A stretch of DNA of 64,000 nt from Aurelia coerulea (lineage: Eukaryota > Cnidaria > Scyphozoa > Semaeostomeae > Ulmaridae). Made by a program: the position numbers and the translations under genes. Shown here in pieces: positions 41,590 to 51,103 of this stretch. The number at the start of each line of letters is the position of its first letter. Within the stretch, counting starts at the first letter, position 1. The stretch is from positions 13,908,501-13,972,500 of the forward strand of contig CM076952.1 of NCBI GenBank assembly GCA_039566865.1, read 5' to 3'. Under the pieces are notes generated by a model. It saw nothing but the letters and a program-made list of their open reading frames with translations, made no database searches and had not been told where the DNA came from.

Positions 41590-44288
41590 ATTTTTTTTTT
41601 TATTCAAATATTAAATTTTACAAGATACTTTACATTCTACTATACCTAATTCTAATTACTATACGACACTACAAGTACGATACCGTGGGGAGCGAAAGAC
41701 TATGACTACCCCATGGCCAATATCTAAAAACACGAAACGTTAAACCGTATACAATCACACTACGAACAATTTATAAATTAAAGGATACTATACTGGATTC
41801 AGTTTCACTCCAGATGTCAGGTCAGTGTTGCGATGAATTTGTTGATGCAACGAGTGCAACTCATTTGGTGTAGATTTAGGTAAGTAAAATGCCTGACCAT
41901 CTGATGTGAAACAGAATTTACAAGGAAAAGAAACACTAACGGTACGGGACTTGGTGATTGCTTAGTGCATGGCTAAATTCTCAATAGATCTTAATCAAAC
42001 CGACCAGTTTCGTGGATGAAGCGTAAAGTTAATTCGAGTACATTTCTATTCAACTCATTAGAAAGGTCTTCATCACCATACAATAAAAGCTGCGTCAAAG
42101 AATGATTTGAAAGATTGGTGATTTGTACATATGGTCGTAATAATTCAACAATTTCAGCGAGAAGATTTTGTCGTTGAACATCAAAAGAAGGGCAGAGCAA
42201 CAAAAAGTGCTCCGTGTCTTCAATGCCATCGCTTGTTGGGCACATTGGGTTTATGGTATCTCTGAAATTATGCTTGAATTTATGGAGATTTAACTTGCTG
42301 AGACCAACCCTGAGTTGTGTTAGGTAGGATAATCCTGTGGGATCGTGAATTCCAAATACAGATTTTGCAGGGGGACGGATTATTGATAAGAGCTTTTTCT
42401 TAAAAACAGCAATAGAAGGTGCAAGTCTCAATTCAGGCTCAAGCTTATTCCATTCGCATAAACAGTTTGGATAGAAGGAAGACTTAAATTTTTCTGTCCT
42501 TGCCTTTAGTCGCCCAATGACATCCTGTCCGCGGAGACGGTACTGCGACTGATGAAGAGGGGGAATTGGATCAACTGTATACTCAGGACTAAGATTATTT
42601 ATAAACTTGTAGAACAAGGTAAGGCGTCTACTCCATCTTCGGGAACTCAGTGACTCCCAACCAAGCTCTGCGTACAGCTTCTCTCGAGATGTTCCCCTCC
42701 ATGTACCTGACACAGCTAAGGCAGCAGAATACTGTACGGACTCTAGCTTTTCCATTAAATTTGGTATAATAATATGTTGACTGAATTCACATACTTTGGC
42801 AGGAATATGGTAAATGGCATCACCATAGTCTAGGTGGGGTCGAACATAGAGCTTATATAATTCATTTAGGGTATGCCTTGGCAAGTATTTGGAGAGATAT
42901 TTTAGCAAACCAATGCCCTTTCTCGTTTTAGAGATCGCTGATTTGATATGAGCTGAGAAAGACAGCTTTGAGTCCAGGATAATTCCTAAATGTTTGTGTT
43001 CATTTACTTTCTTGACAGGTACGTTGTTAAAAAGAATCACTGGATGATCAATTTCGAGCTTTTTCCTTGAAAATGTTAATTCAACAGCTTGTTTCTGCGG
43101 ATCAGGATTAAAGGACATTCTCCAAGCGTGAACCCACCGACTTATCAAGTTCAAGTCATGGTTCATGTCATTTGCAGCTGTATTGGAATCTCCTACCACT
43201 GTAAACAATGATGTGTCATCAGCAAATAACTTAACATTGCACTTCAAGCCTACAGCTAGGTCATTTATATACACAAGGAAAAACAAAGGACCTAGAATAG
43301 AGCCCTGGGGCACACCTGCGGAAATATCTCCCCAATTAGAACTCTGCCCATTCAGCACAGTCCTCTGCTTTCGATCCTTGAGAAAACTTTGGATTAAAAA
43401 GAGAAGTTGTCCAGAGACACCACATCGCTTTAATTTATAAATTAGACCATCGTGCCATACCCTATCAAATGCCTTAGAGATGTCAAGATACACAGAACGA
43501 ACATCAAGGGGAGGGTTACAGTCAAAAGCTTGAAATATTGTATGTGTTATTGAGAGTAACTGGTTGATTGTTGAGTCACCTGGGCGAAAACCTGATTGAT
43601 TTGGGTTAAGAAGTTCATGTGATACAAGATGCGAGTAAAGAGAATCGTATATGAGTTTTTCAAGTATTTTCCCAAAGATTGGTAAAAGAGAAATAGGGCG
43701 GTAATTCCCCTTCAGATTTTTTTCATTTCTTTTATGAACCGGCACTACGTTTGCATATTTCCAAATTTTGGGAAATAGGCCACGCCTCAAACAGTTTGTG
43801 AAAATTATCTTGAGTGGCAGAACTAATGAAACATCGCTCAACTTTATCATCCTTACAGATATTTCATCCCAGCCATGTGCTTTATTGGGATTAAGCGATC
43901 TTATGATATTAAGTATCTTTTCGTCAGAGATGGTGAAATCGCTTATCAGAGTCGTAGTTACCGGAGAATCTTGGGGAATTTCACTACCTGTGTCAATGGT
44001 CGTGCATTGAAGTATAAAATAGTCGTTAAATATCTGTGCCTTTTCGGTGAAATCCGTTACAAACAGCCCGCTCTCTAGAAGAGGTGGTATGATAGGAATC
44101 TTAACTTTGTTTAAAACAGTGTTTATTAAGGTCCAGTAGGTTTTACTACTTGTCCCAGGATTAGCTAAGGTATTCCCAGCCTTTAGGAAATAATTCCGCT
44201 TGGCTTCCTCAATTAGTCTTGCGCCTTCAGATATCATCTTTTGTATACCTGAGAATATCAACTAGAATACCGACCAGAACTTTTGTAT
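41590..44288 (-). mobile_element. LINE inserted in PLE copy B, 11-bp target duplication
   Basis: The 11-bp sequence AAAGAGAATAT is present at both edges (41,579-41,589 and 44,289-44,299). On the minus strand the element ends in about eleven A residues at 41,590-41,601. The poly-A end plus target duplication is the signature of target-primed insertion. The copy starts after the endonuclease, so it is 5'-truncated. Removing it restores continuous reading of the PLE across the site. Confidence 0.95.
41991..44261 (-). CDS. LINE reverse transcriptase (5'-truncated ORF2, 756 codons)
   Basis: An open frame covers the RT and the C-terminus. In order: ITNVL-type linker, NPNKAHGWDEIS, NYRPISLLPIFGKILEKLI, NQSGFRPGDSTINQLL, motif A YLDISKAFDRVWHDG (Asp260), motif B SAGVPQGSILGPLFFLVYI, motif C FADD (346-349), HLGIILDSKLSF, and a terminal zinc-knuckle-like stretch EDTEHFLLLCPSF. 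The apurinic endonuclease is missing, removed by 5' truncation. No internal stop is present, so the insertion is fairly recent. It belongs to the Jockey/CR1-type supergroup; finer placement needs a tree. A related C-terminal fragment lies at 29,790-30,640. Confidence 0.92.
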   Translation of the reverse strand: MIFSGIQKMISEGARLIEEAKRNYFLKAGNTLANPGTSSKTYWTLINTVLNKVKIPIIPPLLESGLFVTDFTEKAQIFNDYFILQCTTIDTGSEIPQDSPVTTTLISDFTISDEKILNIIRSLNPNKAHGWDEISVRMIKLSDVSLVLPLKIIFTNCLRRGLFPKIWKYANVVPVHKRNEKNLKGNYRPISLLPIFGKILEKLIYDSLYSHLVSHELLNPNQSGFRPGDSTINQLLSITHTIFQAFDCNPPLDVRSVYLDISKAFDRVWHDGLIYKLKRCGVSGQLLFLIQSFLKDRKQRTVLNGQSSNWGDISAGVPQGSILGPLFFLVYINDLAVGLKCNVKLFADDTSLFTVVGDSNTAANDMNHDLNLISRWVHAWRMSFNPDPQKQAVELTFSRKKLEIDHPVILFNNVPVKKVNEHKHLGIILDSKLSFSAHIKSAISKTRKGIGLLKYLSKYLPRHTLNELYKLYVRPHLDYGDAIYHIPAKVCEFSQHIIIPNLMEKLESVQYSAALAVSGTWRGTSREKLYAELGWESLSSRRWSRRLTLFYKFINNLSPEYTVDPIPPLHQSQYRLRGQDVIGRLKARTEKFKSSFYPNCLCEWNKLEPELRLAPSIAVFKKKLLSIIRPPAKSVFGIHDPTGLSYLTQLRVGLSKLNLHKFKHNFRDTINPMCPTSDGIEDTEHFLLLCPSFDVQRQNLLAEIVELLRPYVQITNLSNHSLTQLLLYGDEDLSNELNRNVLELTLRFIHETGRFD

Positions 44289-45477
44289 AAAGAGAATATC
44301 ATAAAGGTCCTGCTATGTGGATACGATACATAGACCATGTATTTTTTGTATGGGATCATAATCAAGAAGAGCTGAAACATTTGCTGTCTTATTGCAACTC
44401 ATTCGCTGCAAAGAATTCTTACAGATCTACTATTAAATTGACAATGGAATATTCCAAGTCTGATGTTGTTTTTCTAGACACAAAAGTAAAGAAGCATGAT
44501 GGAACATTGATAACAGAATTACATTGCAAACCAACAGCTACGCACACCTACCTCCACAAACTATCAGACCATCCAACGCATACACTTCGCTCAAATCCAT
44601 TGTCTCAGTTTATAAGAATAAGACAGATCTGTCACCTTTTGACTGACTATCGAAAACATGCAACGCAATTCATAAACTTTTATGCAAACCGAGGATATTC
44701 CGTGAAAACACTAACAAAAGTTGCAACGGAAGTAGAAGCACGAGATCGCAACTGTTTATTAAAACAGAAAGTTACTGAAAAGGATAAAGAAAACAGAGTT
44801 TTTTTTAGTAATTGATTGGCACAAGAAGTTTAAGGGACGCTCCCAAATACTACAAAGACACTACCATTTCATGATAATTGAACATCCAGATCTCAAACAA
44901 GTATTCCCAGAACCAACCAATAATTTCCTACCGAAGAAATCGAAACTTGCACAATCATCTGGTTCAAACAAAGCGACAAAAGAACAAAAAGGCCGGCTAT
45001 TCTGTGCGCTGTACGTTAAAAAAATCAAAGAAGAGAGGACGTCCATGCTAATTGTGTTGCCACATGGGACAAAGAAATGACATAACAAATACAAAGACTG
45101 GCAAAACGTGTCGTATTGACGGTGGGTCCTGCAACAGCAAAAATGTGATTAATGCCGCTGAATGTATGAAGCATAAGCTAATATACATCGGATATACATC
45201 CACAGCTTTAAGCCAAAGGTTTAACAAGCACCGGAGTGATGCTAAGCACGATCCGGATGCAACGGCACTGGGCAAACATTTTCACGAGAGTGAATCATGC
45301 AATTTTGATAGGGATTTAAAGGTACATATTCTGCAGAGATTAGACGGAGATCGTGATAAATTAGAACATAACGAAAACTTGTGGATATCGCGACTAGACT
45401 CCAGAGAACCAAACGGACTAAATTCTAGCCTTAATGAGCTCGGAAAGACATTTTATAAACTATACAAGCACATGTAG
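44289..45477 (+). pseudogene. PLE copy B: RT motif C to GIY-YIG end
   Basis: Directly after the second target duplication the frame reads MWIRYIDHVFFVWD. Motif C is YIDH instead of YIDD, so the second catalytic aspartate is lost. It continues with VVFLDTKVKKHDG, KPTATHTYLHKLSDHPTH and SQFIRIRQICHLLTDYRKHA. Frameshifts near 44,800 and 45,050 lead to the nuclease part: CRIDGGSCNSKNVINAAEC, LIYIGYTSTALSQRFNKHR and LWISRLDSREPNGLNSS, ending in KLYKHM and TAG. The GIY position reads VIN here. The enzyme is dead. Confidence 0.88.
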
Positions 45478-45626
45478 CAGTTTAATAAAGTTTCCTCACA
45501 TCAATCGTTCTCCGTTCTCTATTTCATTGTTAGAATTTTAGACTCCTTTTATTTATGGAACACACCATTCGCATTTGATAACGTTAGATTGTAAAACATT
45601 TATTCGAACATTATCTGACTGATAAA

Positions 45627-45641
45627 GGTCTACGATAGATC
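45627..45641 (+). other. PLE 3'-UTR stem-loop (copy B)
   Basis: GGTCTA-CGA-TAGATC folds into a 6-bp stem with a CGA loop, followed by GAAAATTTTC. The same hairpin (GATCTA-CGA-TAGATC) occurs about 150 bases after the stop in both arms of copy C, with an A-U to G-U change that keeps the pairing. Confidence 0.6.
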
Positions 45642-45719
45642 GAAAATTTTCAAACAAACTAGTCTTGTTTTCTCTGCTTATTATCGACCTGAAACAAGAA
45701 TACTCAATCTTACTTGACG

Positions 45720-45733
45720 CAATAATAATAATA

Positions 45734-45774
<41 letters not shown>

Positions 45775-45797
45775 TATTATTATTATTATTATTATTA
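45720..45797. repeat. (TAA)n then (TTA)n microsatellite
   Basis: TAA units switch to TTA units at about 45,772. This is what two PLE tails meeting tail to tail would give: copy B on the left (plus) and copy C on the right (minus). Confidence 0.93.
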
Positions 45798-46108
45798 AAG
45801 AATTGATCGAGATGCCTTGCTTGCTAATAGTTAACAGCAAATAAAAAACAAGACTGCTTGTGTGAAAATTTTCGATCTATCGTAGATCTTCTTCAGTCAC
45901 TAAATGATAGCATTCTATAAATCTAATAGTTAATAAACGTTTAACAAGAGAGAATGTTGCGTTCTATAATGGAAAAAGAATTAAACGTTCTCCTAAATAA
46001 TGGAATGTAAGTTTCTAATGATGTGGCGTCATGAAATACGCGGTTAATTCGTTTTGCTAAGTAATTTTAAATGAATACGTCCTATTTCGTTGCAACTACT
46101 TTTCATGT

Positions 46109-46765
46109 CTAATGGTTCGTGAGTTCTAAATCTGGATATCCATTGACTTTTTTCTGTGCAATGATATCAGAGTCCCCTTCAACGTTCTCTAAGACGTGCA
46201 CCCGCAGATCGCGATCAAAACTGCACAATTCACTGTCATAAAAATGTTTCCCCAACTCCGTTGCTGTCGGATCGTGTTTCGAATCATTCCGATGCTTGTT
46301 AAAGCGCTGGCTCAATGTTGTCGATGTGTACCCAACATAAAGTAAATTATGCTTAGTGCATTCGGCTGCATAAATCACGTTTTTTGATTGACAAGATCCT
46401 CCTGAAATTTTGTATTTCTTCCTTGCATTTATATTTTCTACCAGATCAGTTTGCCCCATGTGGTCGCATAATTTACATGGGCGGCCGCGTTTCTTTGAAT
46501 TCTTCTGTGTGCATCTCACACTCGGTCCTGATGGTCTTTTTACCTTTGGCTGACAGGAAACTAGGAGTGAACGAAGGTTTGGATTGCGGCGGTAAGATAC
46601 GATTGGTGGTTCTGGAAAGATTTTAGTGAGTTTAGGGTGATCTTCAAGCATTGTTTGACAGTTTCTGTGGAGGATGGAAGCTAGTCCTTTAAATCTTGTG
46701 TGCCAGTTGATAACTAGAGGTACCCTATTGTTGTCATCACAAACATTCGGTTTCTTGAAAGTCAA
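46109..46765 (-). CDS. PLE copy C (minus): C-terminal GIY-YIG nuclease
   Basis: The frame reads VPLVINWHTRFKGLASIL, HPKLTKIFPEPPIVSYRRN, GRPCKLCDHMGQTD (zinc motif), GGSCQSKNVIYAAEC, LLYVGYTSTTLSQRFNKHR and LGKHFYDSELCSFDRDL. GIY-YIG residues VIY, YVG and the Arg of RFNKHR are intact. A frameshift near 46,160 garbles the last residues, whose plus-strand twin at about 49,270 reads SQWISRLRTHEP. A frameshift at about 46,770-46,990 separates it from the RT frame. Confidence 0.9.
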   Translation of the reverse strand: MTFKKPNVCDDNNRVPLVINWHTRFKGLASILHRNCQTMLEDHPKLTKIFPEPPIVSYRRNPNLRSLLVSCQPKVKRPSGPSVRCTQKNSKKRGRPCKLCDHMGQTDLVENINARKKYKISGGSCQSKNVIYAAECTKHNLLYVGYTSTTLSQRFNKHRNDSKHDPTATELGKHFYDSELCSFDRDLRVHVLENVEGDSDIIAQKKVNGYPDLELTNH

Positions 46766-46995
46766 GAGATGTTGACGGTTTTTCTTTCCTACGTCATTGG
46801 CTATCCGAATGAGTTAATTTTTGAATATCCTATGTTTACATAAAAGTTTATAAAGTCCGATGTATGTTTTCGGTAATCAACAACAAGACTGCAAATTCTT
46901 TGAATTCTGTTAAACTGCGAGAGTGGGTTAGATCTAATTGTATGGTCTGGATGATCTGAGAGTCTGTGTAAATAAGTGTGTGTAGCCGTAGGTTT

Positions 46996-47961
46996 TCAGT
47001 ATAATTCAGTGATGAGAGAATGTTCATGAATTTTTACCTTTGTATCTAGAAAAACAACCTCTTTCTTGGAGAATTCAGATGTAAATTTAATTTTTGATTT
47101 GTAATTGTTCTCTTCGGCAAAGGAATTGCAATAGGAAAGAAATGCTTGTAAAATGACTTGATCACCCTTCCATATGAAAAATATATCGTCGATGTATCTT
47201 ATCCATGACAATGGTTTAATTCCATGGTATTTGTGAAAGTTTTGTAGCAAATCCGTTTCAAATTTAGACATGAATAAATTTGCAAAATTAACGGCCATGG
47301 GAGTGCCCATTGCTGTTCCTTTATCTTGGTGGAAGTACTTTTCTTTAAATTTGAGAGTATTGCTTCTGAGGATGAATAGAATTTTATCCGAAATGTAACT
47401 TGGTGGTACTGACTTATCATTGCGTTTATCAAGTGCTTGTTTACAGGCAAGAGCACCTTCTTCATGGTCAATGTTTGGGTATAAAGAGCATACGTCCATG
47501 GTAACGAGATAGAGTTCTTCTTTAGCAAAATCAAGACTGTCTAAACGCTCTATGTGCTTAGCAAAATCAGTAGTAGCTCTGATGTAAGAAGATGTTTTCA
47601 TTGCCGCAGGTTTTATGAAACTATCTACCCATTCTGATAACTTAGCAGTACATGACTCATACCCACTGCAAATTGGTCGTAAAGGCGGGAAATTAGTAAA
47701 GTTTTTGTGGATTTTAGGAAGGCCGTAGAAGCAAGGAGTTCTTGTACCCTCTCTTAATTTCGTGTTCTCTGTTTCGTTTATATAACCTTTTTTATCCATG
47801 TCGTCAATCATCAGATTGAAGTCTTTGCGGTATATAGGACTTGGATCGCAATCAAATTCCTCGTAGTACTGATTATTGGTTAGTGTCTCCAAACAGGCTT
47901 CCTCATAATCATTGGTATTCATTATTACGATGCCACTACCTTTATCTGCAGGTTTAATCAC
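46996..47961 (-). CDS. PLE copy C (minus): reverse transcriptase
   Basis: A 321-codon frame with the complete Penelope RT palm: KPADKGSGIVIM, EGTRTPCFYGLPKIHKNF, RPICSGYESCTAKLSEWVD, motif A TMDVCSLYPNIDHE, motif B KGTAMGTPMAVNFANLFM and catalytic YIDD in WIRYIDDIFFIW, then VVFLDTKVKIH. All catalytic aspartates are present. The upstream part of the ORF (47,962-48,388) is broken. It is closer to copy A and copy B in motif wording than to any LINE in the window. Confidence 0.92.
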   Translation of the reverse strand: MIKPADKGSGIVIMNTNDYEEACLETLTNNQYYEEFDCDPSPIYRKDFNLMIDDMDKKGYINETENTKLREGTRTPCFYGLPKIHKNFTNFPPLRPICSGYESCTAKLSEWVDSFIKPAAMKTSSYIRATTDFAKHIERLDSLDFAKEELYLVTMDVCSLYPNIDHEEGALACKQALDKRNDKSVPPSYISDKILFILRSNTLKFKEKYFHQDKGTAMGTPMAVNFANLFMSKFETDLLQNFHKYHGIKPLSWIRYIDDIFFIWKGDQVILQAFLSYCNSFAEENNYKSKIKFTSEFSKKEVVFLDTKVKIHEHSLITELY

Positions 47962-48388
47962 TGTCGTTTCATCAGAAGAAGGGGAATTGATGGCGTCCCG
48001 TTGTTAATTCGTTAGATTATTGAAATGCTTGTTCCTATTCTGAGTCAAGTGTTGACGAAAATCGTGTAGAGAATTGTCAATAAAATTTACAAATCCATTT
48101 GACCTGCCCTCCCTTACTTTATCAGGATACCAATGTGGATTCTTGACTGACCATCCTAATGCCGATCGGTCTTCGTCTGGTTTTACTATTTTGTGAGAAG
48201 CCTTTTCTGGTTCGTCTTTGATGTTTTTATCAGAAAAAATTCTCTTAATTTCAGCCTTCTGACAAATTGAAACACATCATTTGCAAGAGTTTCTCTGTTG
48301 AAATTTGTTTGACTTGGACAAAAAGAAAGAGAGTCCTAATTCAAGAACGCTCTTTTCATCAGTTGTCAACTCCCGGTTGGAAAGAATG
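47962..48388 (-). pseudogene. PLE copy C (minus): RT N-terminal region, broken
   Basis: Read with two or three frameshifts: TTDEKSVLELGLSF, then EDRSALGWSVKNPHWYPDKV, REGRSNGFVNFIDNSL and NRNKHFNNLTN with an in-frame stop. It matches the region just upstream of KPADKG in copies A and B. The similarity stops at 48,388, where the plus-strand arm begins. Confidence 0.75.
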
Positions 48389-49265
48389 TCATGAACATTC
48401 TCTCATCACTGAATTATACTGCAAACCTACGGCTACACACACTTATTTACACAGACTCTCAGATCATCCGGACCATACAATTAGATCTAACCCACTCTCG
48501 CAGTTTATCAGAATTCGAAGAATTTGCAGTCTTGTTGTTGATTACCGAAAACATGCATCGGACTTTATAAACTTTTATGTAAACAGAGGATATTCAAAAA
48601 TTAAACTCACTCGGATAGCCAATGACGTAGAAAAGAAAAACCGTCAACATCTCTTGACTTTCAAGAAACCGAATGTTTGTGATGACAACAATAGGGTACC
48701 TCTAGTTATCAACTGGCACACAAGATTTAAAGGACTAGCTTCCATCATACACAGAAACTATCAAACAATGCTTGAAGATCACCCTAAACTCGCTAAAATC
48801 TTTCCAGAACCACCAATCGTATCTTACCGCCGCAATCCAAACCTTCGTTCACTCCTAGTTTCCTGTCAGCCAAAGGTAAAAAGACCATCAGGACCGAGTG
48901 TGAGATGCACACAGAAGAATTCAAAGAAACGCGGCCGCCCATGTAAATTATGCGACCACATGGGACAAACTGATCTGGTAGAAAATATAAATGCAAGGAA
49001 GAAATACAAAATTTCAGGAGGATCTTGTCAATCAAAAAACGTGATTTATGCAGCCGAATGCACTAAGCATAATTTACTTTATGTTGGGTACACATCGACA
49101 ACATTGAGCCAGCGCTTTAACAAGCATCGGAGCGATTCGAAACACGATCCGACAGCAACGGAGTTGGGGAAACACTTTTATGACAGTGAATTGTGCAGTT
49201 TTGATCGCGATCTGCGGTTGCACGTCTTAGAGAACGTTGAAGGGGACTCTGATATTCTTGCATAG
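48389..49265 (+). CDS. PLE copy C (plus): RT tail and GIY-YIG nuclease
   Basis: The arm begins inside the RT at EHSLITELYCKPTATHTYLH, missing the palm. It then has SQFIRIRRICSLVVDYRKHA, VPLVINWHTRFKGLASII, the GRPCKLCDHMGQ zinc motif and VIYAAEC, LLYVGYTSTTLSQRFNKHR. A TAG at about 49,263-49,265 truncates the end; the same frame then reads KESQWISRLRTHEPLGMNSS to a stop near 49,376. Codons before 48,389 in this frame are antisense of the minus copy and not genuine. Confidence 0.88.
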
Positions 49266-49531
49266 AAAGAAAGTCAATGGATATCCAGACTTAGAACTCA
49301 CGAACCATTAGGCATGAACAGTAGTTGCAACGAACTAGGACGTATTCATTTAAAACTATTTAGCAAAACGAATTAACCGCGTATTTCATGACGCCACATC
49401 ATTAGAAACTTAAATTCCATTATTTAGGAGAGCGTTTAATTCTTTTTCCATTATAGAACGCAACATTCTCTCTTGTTAAACGTTTATTAACTATTAGATT
49501 TATAGAATGCTATCATTTAGTGACTGAAGAA

Positions 49532-49546
49532 GATCTACGATAGATC
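49532..49546 (+). other. PLE 3'-UTR stem-loop (copy C, right arm)
   Basis: GATCTA-CGA-TAGATC, a perfect 6-bp hairpin preceded by CTGAAGAA and followed by GAAA. The left-arm counterpart is at 45,874-45,888 on the minus strand. Confidence 0.6.
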
Positions 49547-49620
49547 GAAAATTTTCACACAAGCAGTCTTGTTTTTTATTTGTTGTTAACTATTAGCAAG
49601 CAAGGCATCTCGATCAATTC

Positions 49621-49970
<350 letters not shown>

Positions 49971-50245
49971 TTATTTCAAGTTGGCGACAAGAGTAGCTGA
50001 ACAGCTAATTAAAACCAACAATATACAAAGAAAACCTATTTACATACTTTCTAAAATCTAAAATCTAATTACAAATTTAAACTAAATATAGCCAAGATTC
50101 TTGACATATGTCTTGCAAAGCTTGCAGTTGCATTTGTCTGTAACCCAACTTTTAGTACGACCCTTAAAGACTCCTAAAGTGGAAGACTCTTTAGTTTCAC
50201 TAGGTAATGTTTGCCAAAGTCTACTTCCAACATAACGTATGGTTT

Positions 50246-50791
50246 CTATACCATGAGGTTGTACTTGTTCGTTCTTTCGACAAAGATCTCTTCCATGAAA
50301 GCTGGATATAAATTGTTTTTGGTTTTATAAATCTCTATCATAAGCAACTGCAAGTTTCTTTGGTGAACTGATACTGAGTTATCTTTTAATCGATAATCGA
50401 TTATAATAGATGTATTGAATAAGAAAGCAAGGGCATTTTCAATGAAAGGTAAAGCAAGCCTCAAAAAGTAGCTAGAGATATTATCAATTCCAAAGCTCTT
50501 TGCTGTTTTAACCTGTGCAAATGCATCTCTGATTTCCTGCACCTCAGTAGTCCTGAAGTGGAACTTTGCTCCAGCTTTGTTCATTTCACAGTCACCTGAC
50601 AGAAAGGGGTTAGGAGCTGGACTGATCTTATCAGCAAGATCCTTACAAACTGAGCAGAAGTAACTGTTCATTGCGTCAGGAATATCCTTCTTGTGAACAG
50701 TTTCTGAACCAGACCCCTGAAGAGTATCAATGTTACTTGACTTAGACCTCTTATTGAGAAGTTCATTGATTGTCTTCCATGATTCTTTCAT
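50246..50791 (-). pseudogene. LINE RT linker joined to RT tail by internal deletion
   Basis: A single 181-codon frame begins with SWKTINELLNKRSKSSN, DAMNSYFCSVCKDLADKI, FHFRTTEVQEIRDAF and SFGIDNISSYFLRLALP, which is RT entry sequence. It then continues through IDYRLKDN into SVSVHQRNLQLLMIEIYKTK, a C-terminal motif. About a kilobase of palm and thumb is absent at about 50,385-50,405, where the DNA reads the near-palindrome AATCGATAATCGATT. Confidence 0.8.
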
Positions 50792-51103
50792 GTTGCCCTT
50801 GCATGAAGAAATTTTATCATTGTAGTACTCTCTCTTAAGCTGGATTTAGAGAATTGACCTTGTTGCGAATTTGTCTATATGAGTCCAACAGAAGTGTGGA
50901 CTTAACTGTTTTTTCTCAGCAGATTTCTTTAAATTATCTCTTGTCCGTATTAAATTCTTAAGGTCCTTATCAATCCAGGAACAGTACTTTTCTGAGACAC
51001 GCATTTCACATTATGGGGCATACTTGTCAACGATCAGAGAAAATAAGCTAGTCCAGCGGTTAACAAGCACATTGATATTATCAGTTTCAGTAAGCATTTT
51101 TAA

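Larger units (their letters stand above)
39385..45715 (+). mobile_element. Penelope-like element copy B, interrupted by a LINE
   Basis: Same architecture as copy A (N-terminal segment, ULP1-like protease, RT, zinc motif, GIY-YIG), but clearly diverged from it. It starts inside the coding region directly after a TAA tract, so it is 5'-truncated. A 2.7-kb LINE sits in the RT between 41,590 and 44,288. It also carries a frameshift near 40,610, a stop at about 41,023, frameshifts near 44,800 and 45,050, and a motif C change. About 240 bases of 3' UTR end in a TAA microsatellite. Confidence 0.9.
45798..49620. mobile_element. Penelope-like element copy C: two truncated copies head to head
   Basis: A minus-strand copy (48,388 down to 45,798) carries the RT and nuclease; a plus-strand copy (48,389-49,620) carries only the RT tail and nuclease. 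Their shared part, about 1.2 kb (45,798-46,995 against 48,389-49,620), is a highly similar inverted repeat reaching the TAA tracts on both outer sides. Inverted partial copies joined to longer ones are a known structural habit of Penelope elements. Neither copy retains the protease. Confidence 0.92.

Noticed and set aside
43165..44078. Plus-strand frames at 43,165-43,440, 43,768-44,010 and 43,875-44,078
   Set aside because: Antisense shadows of the intact LINE RT on the minus strand.
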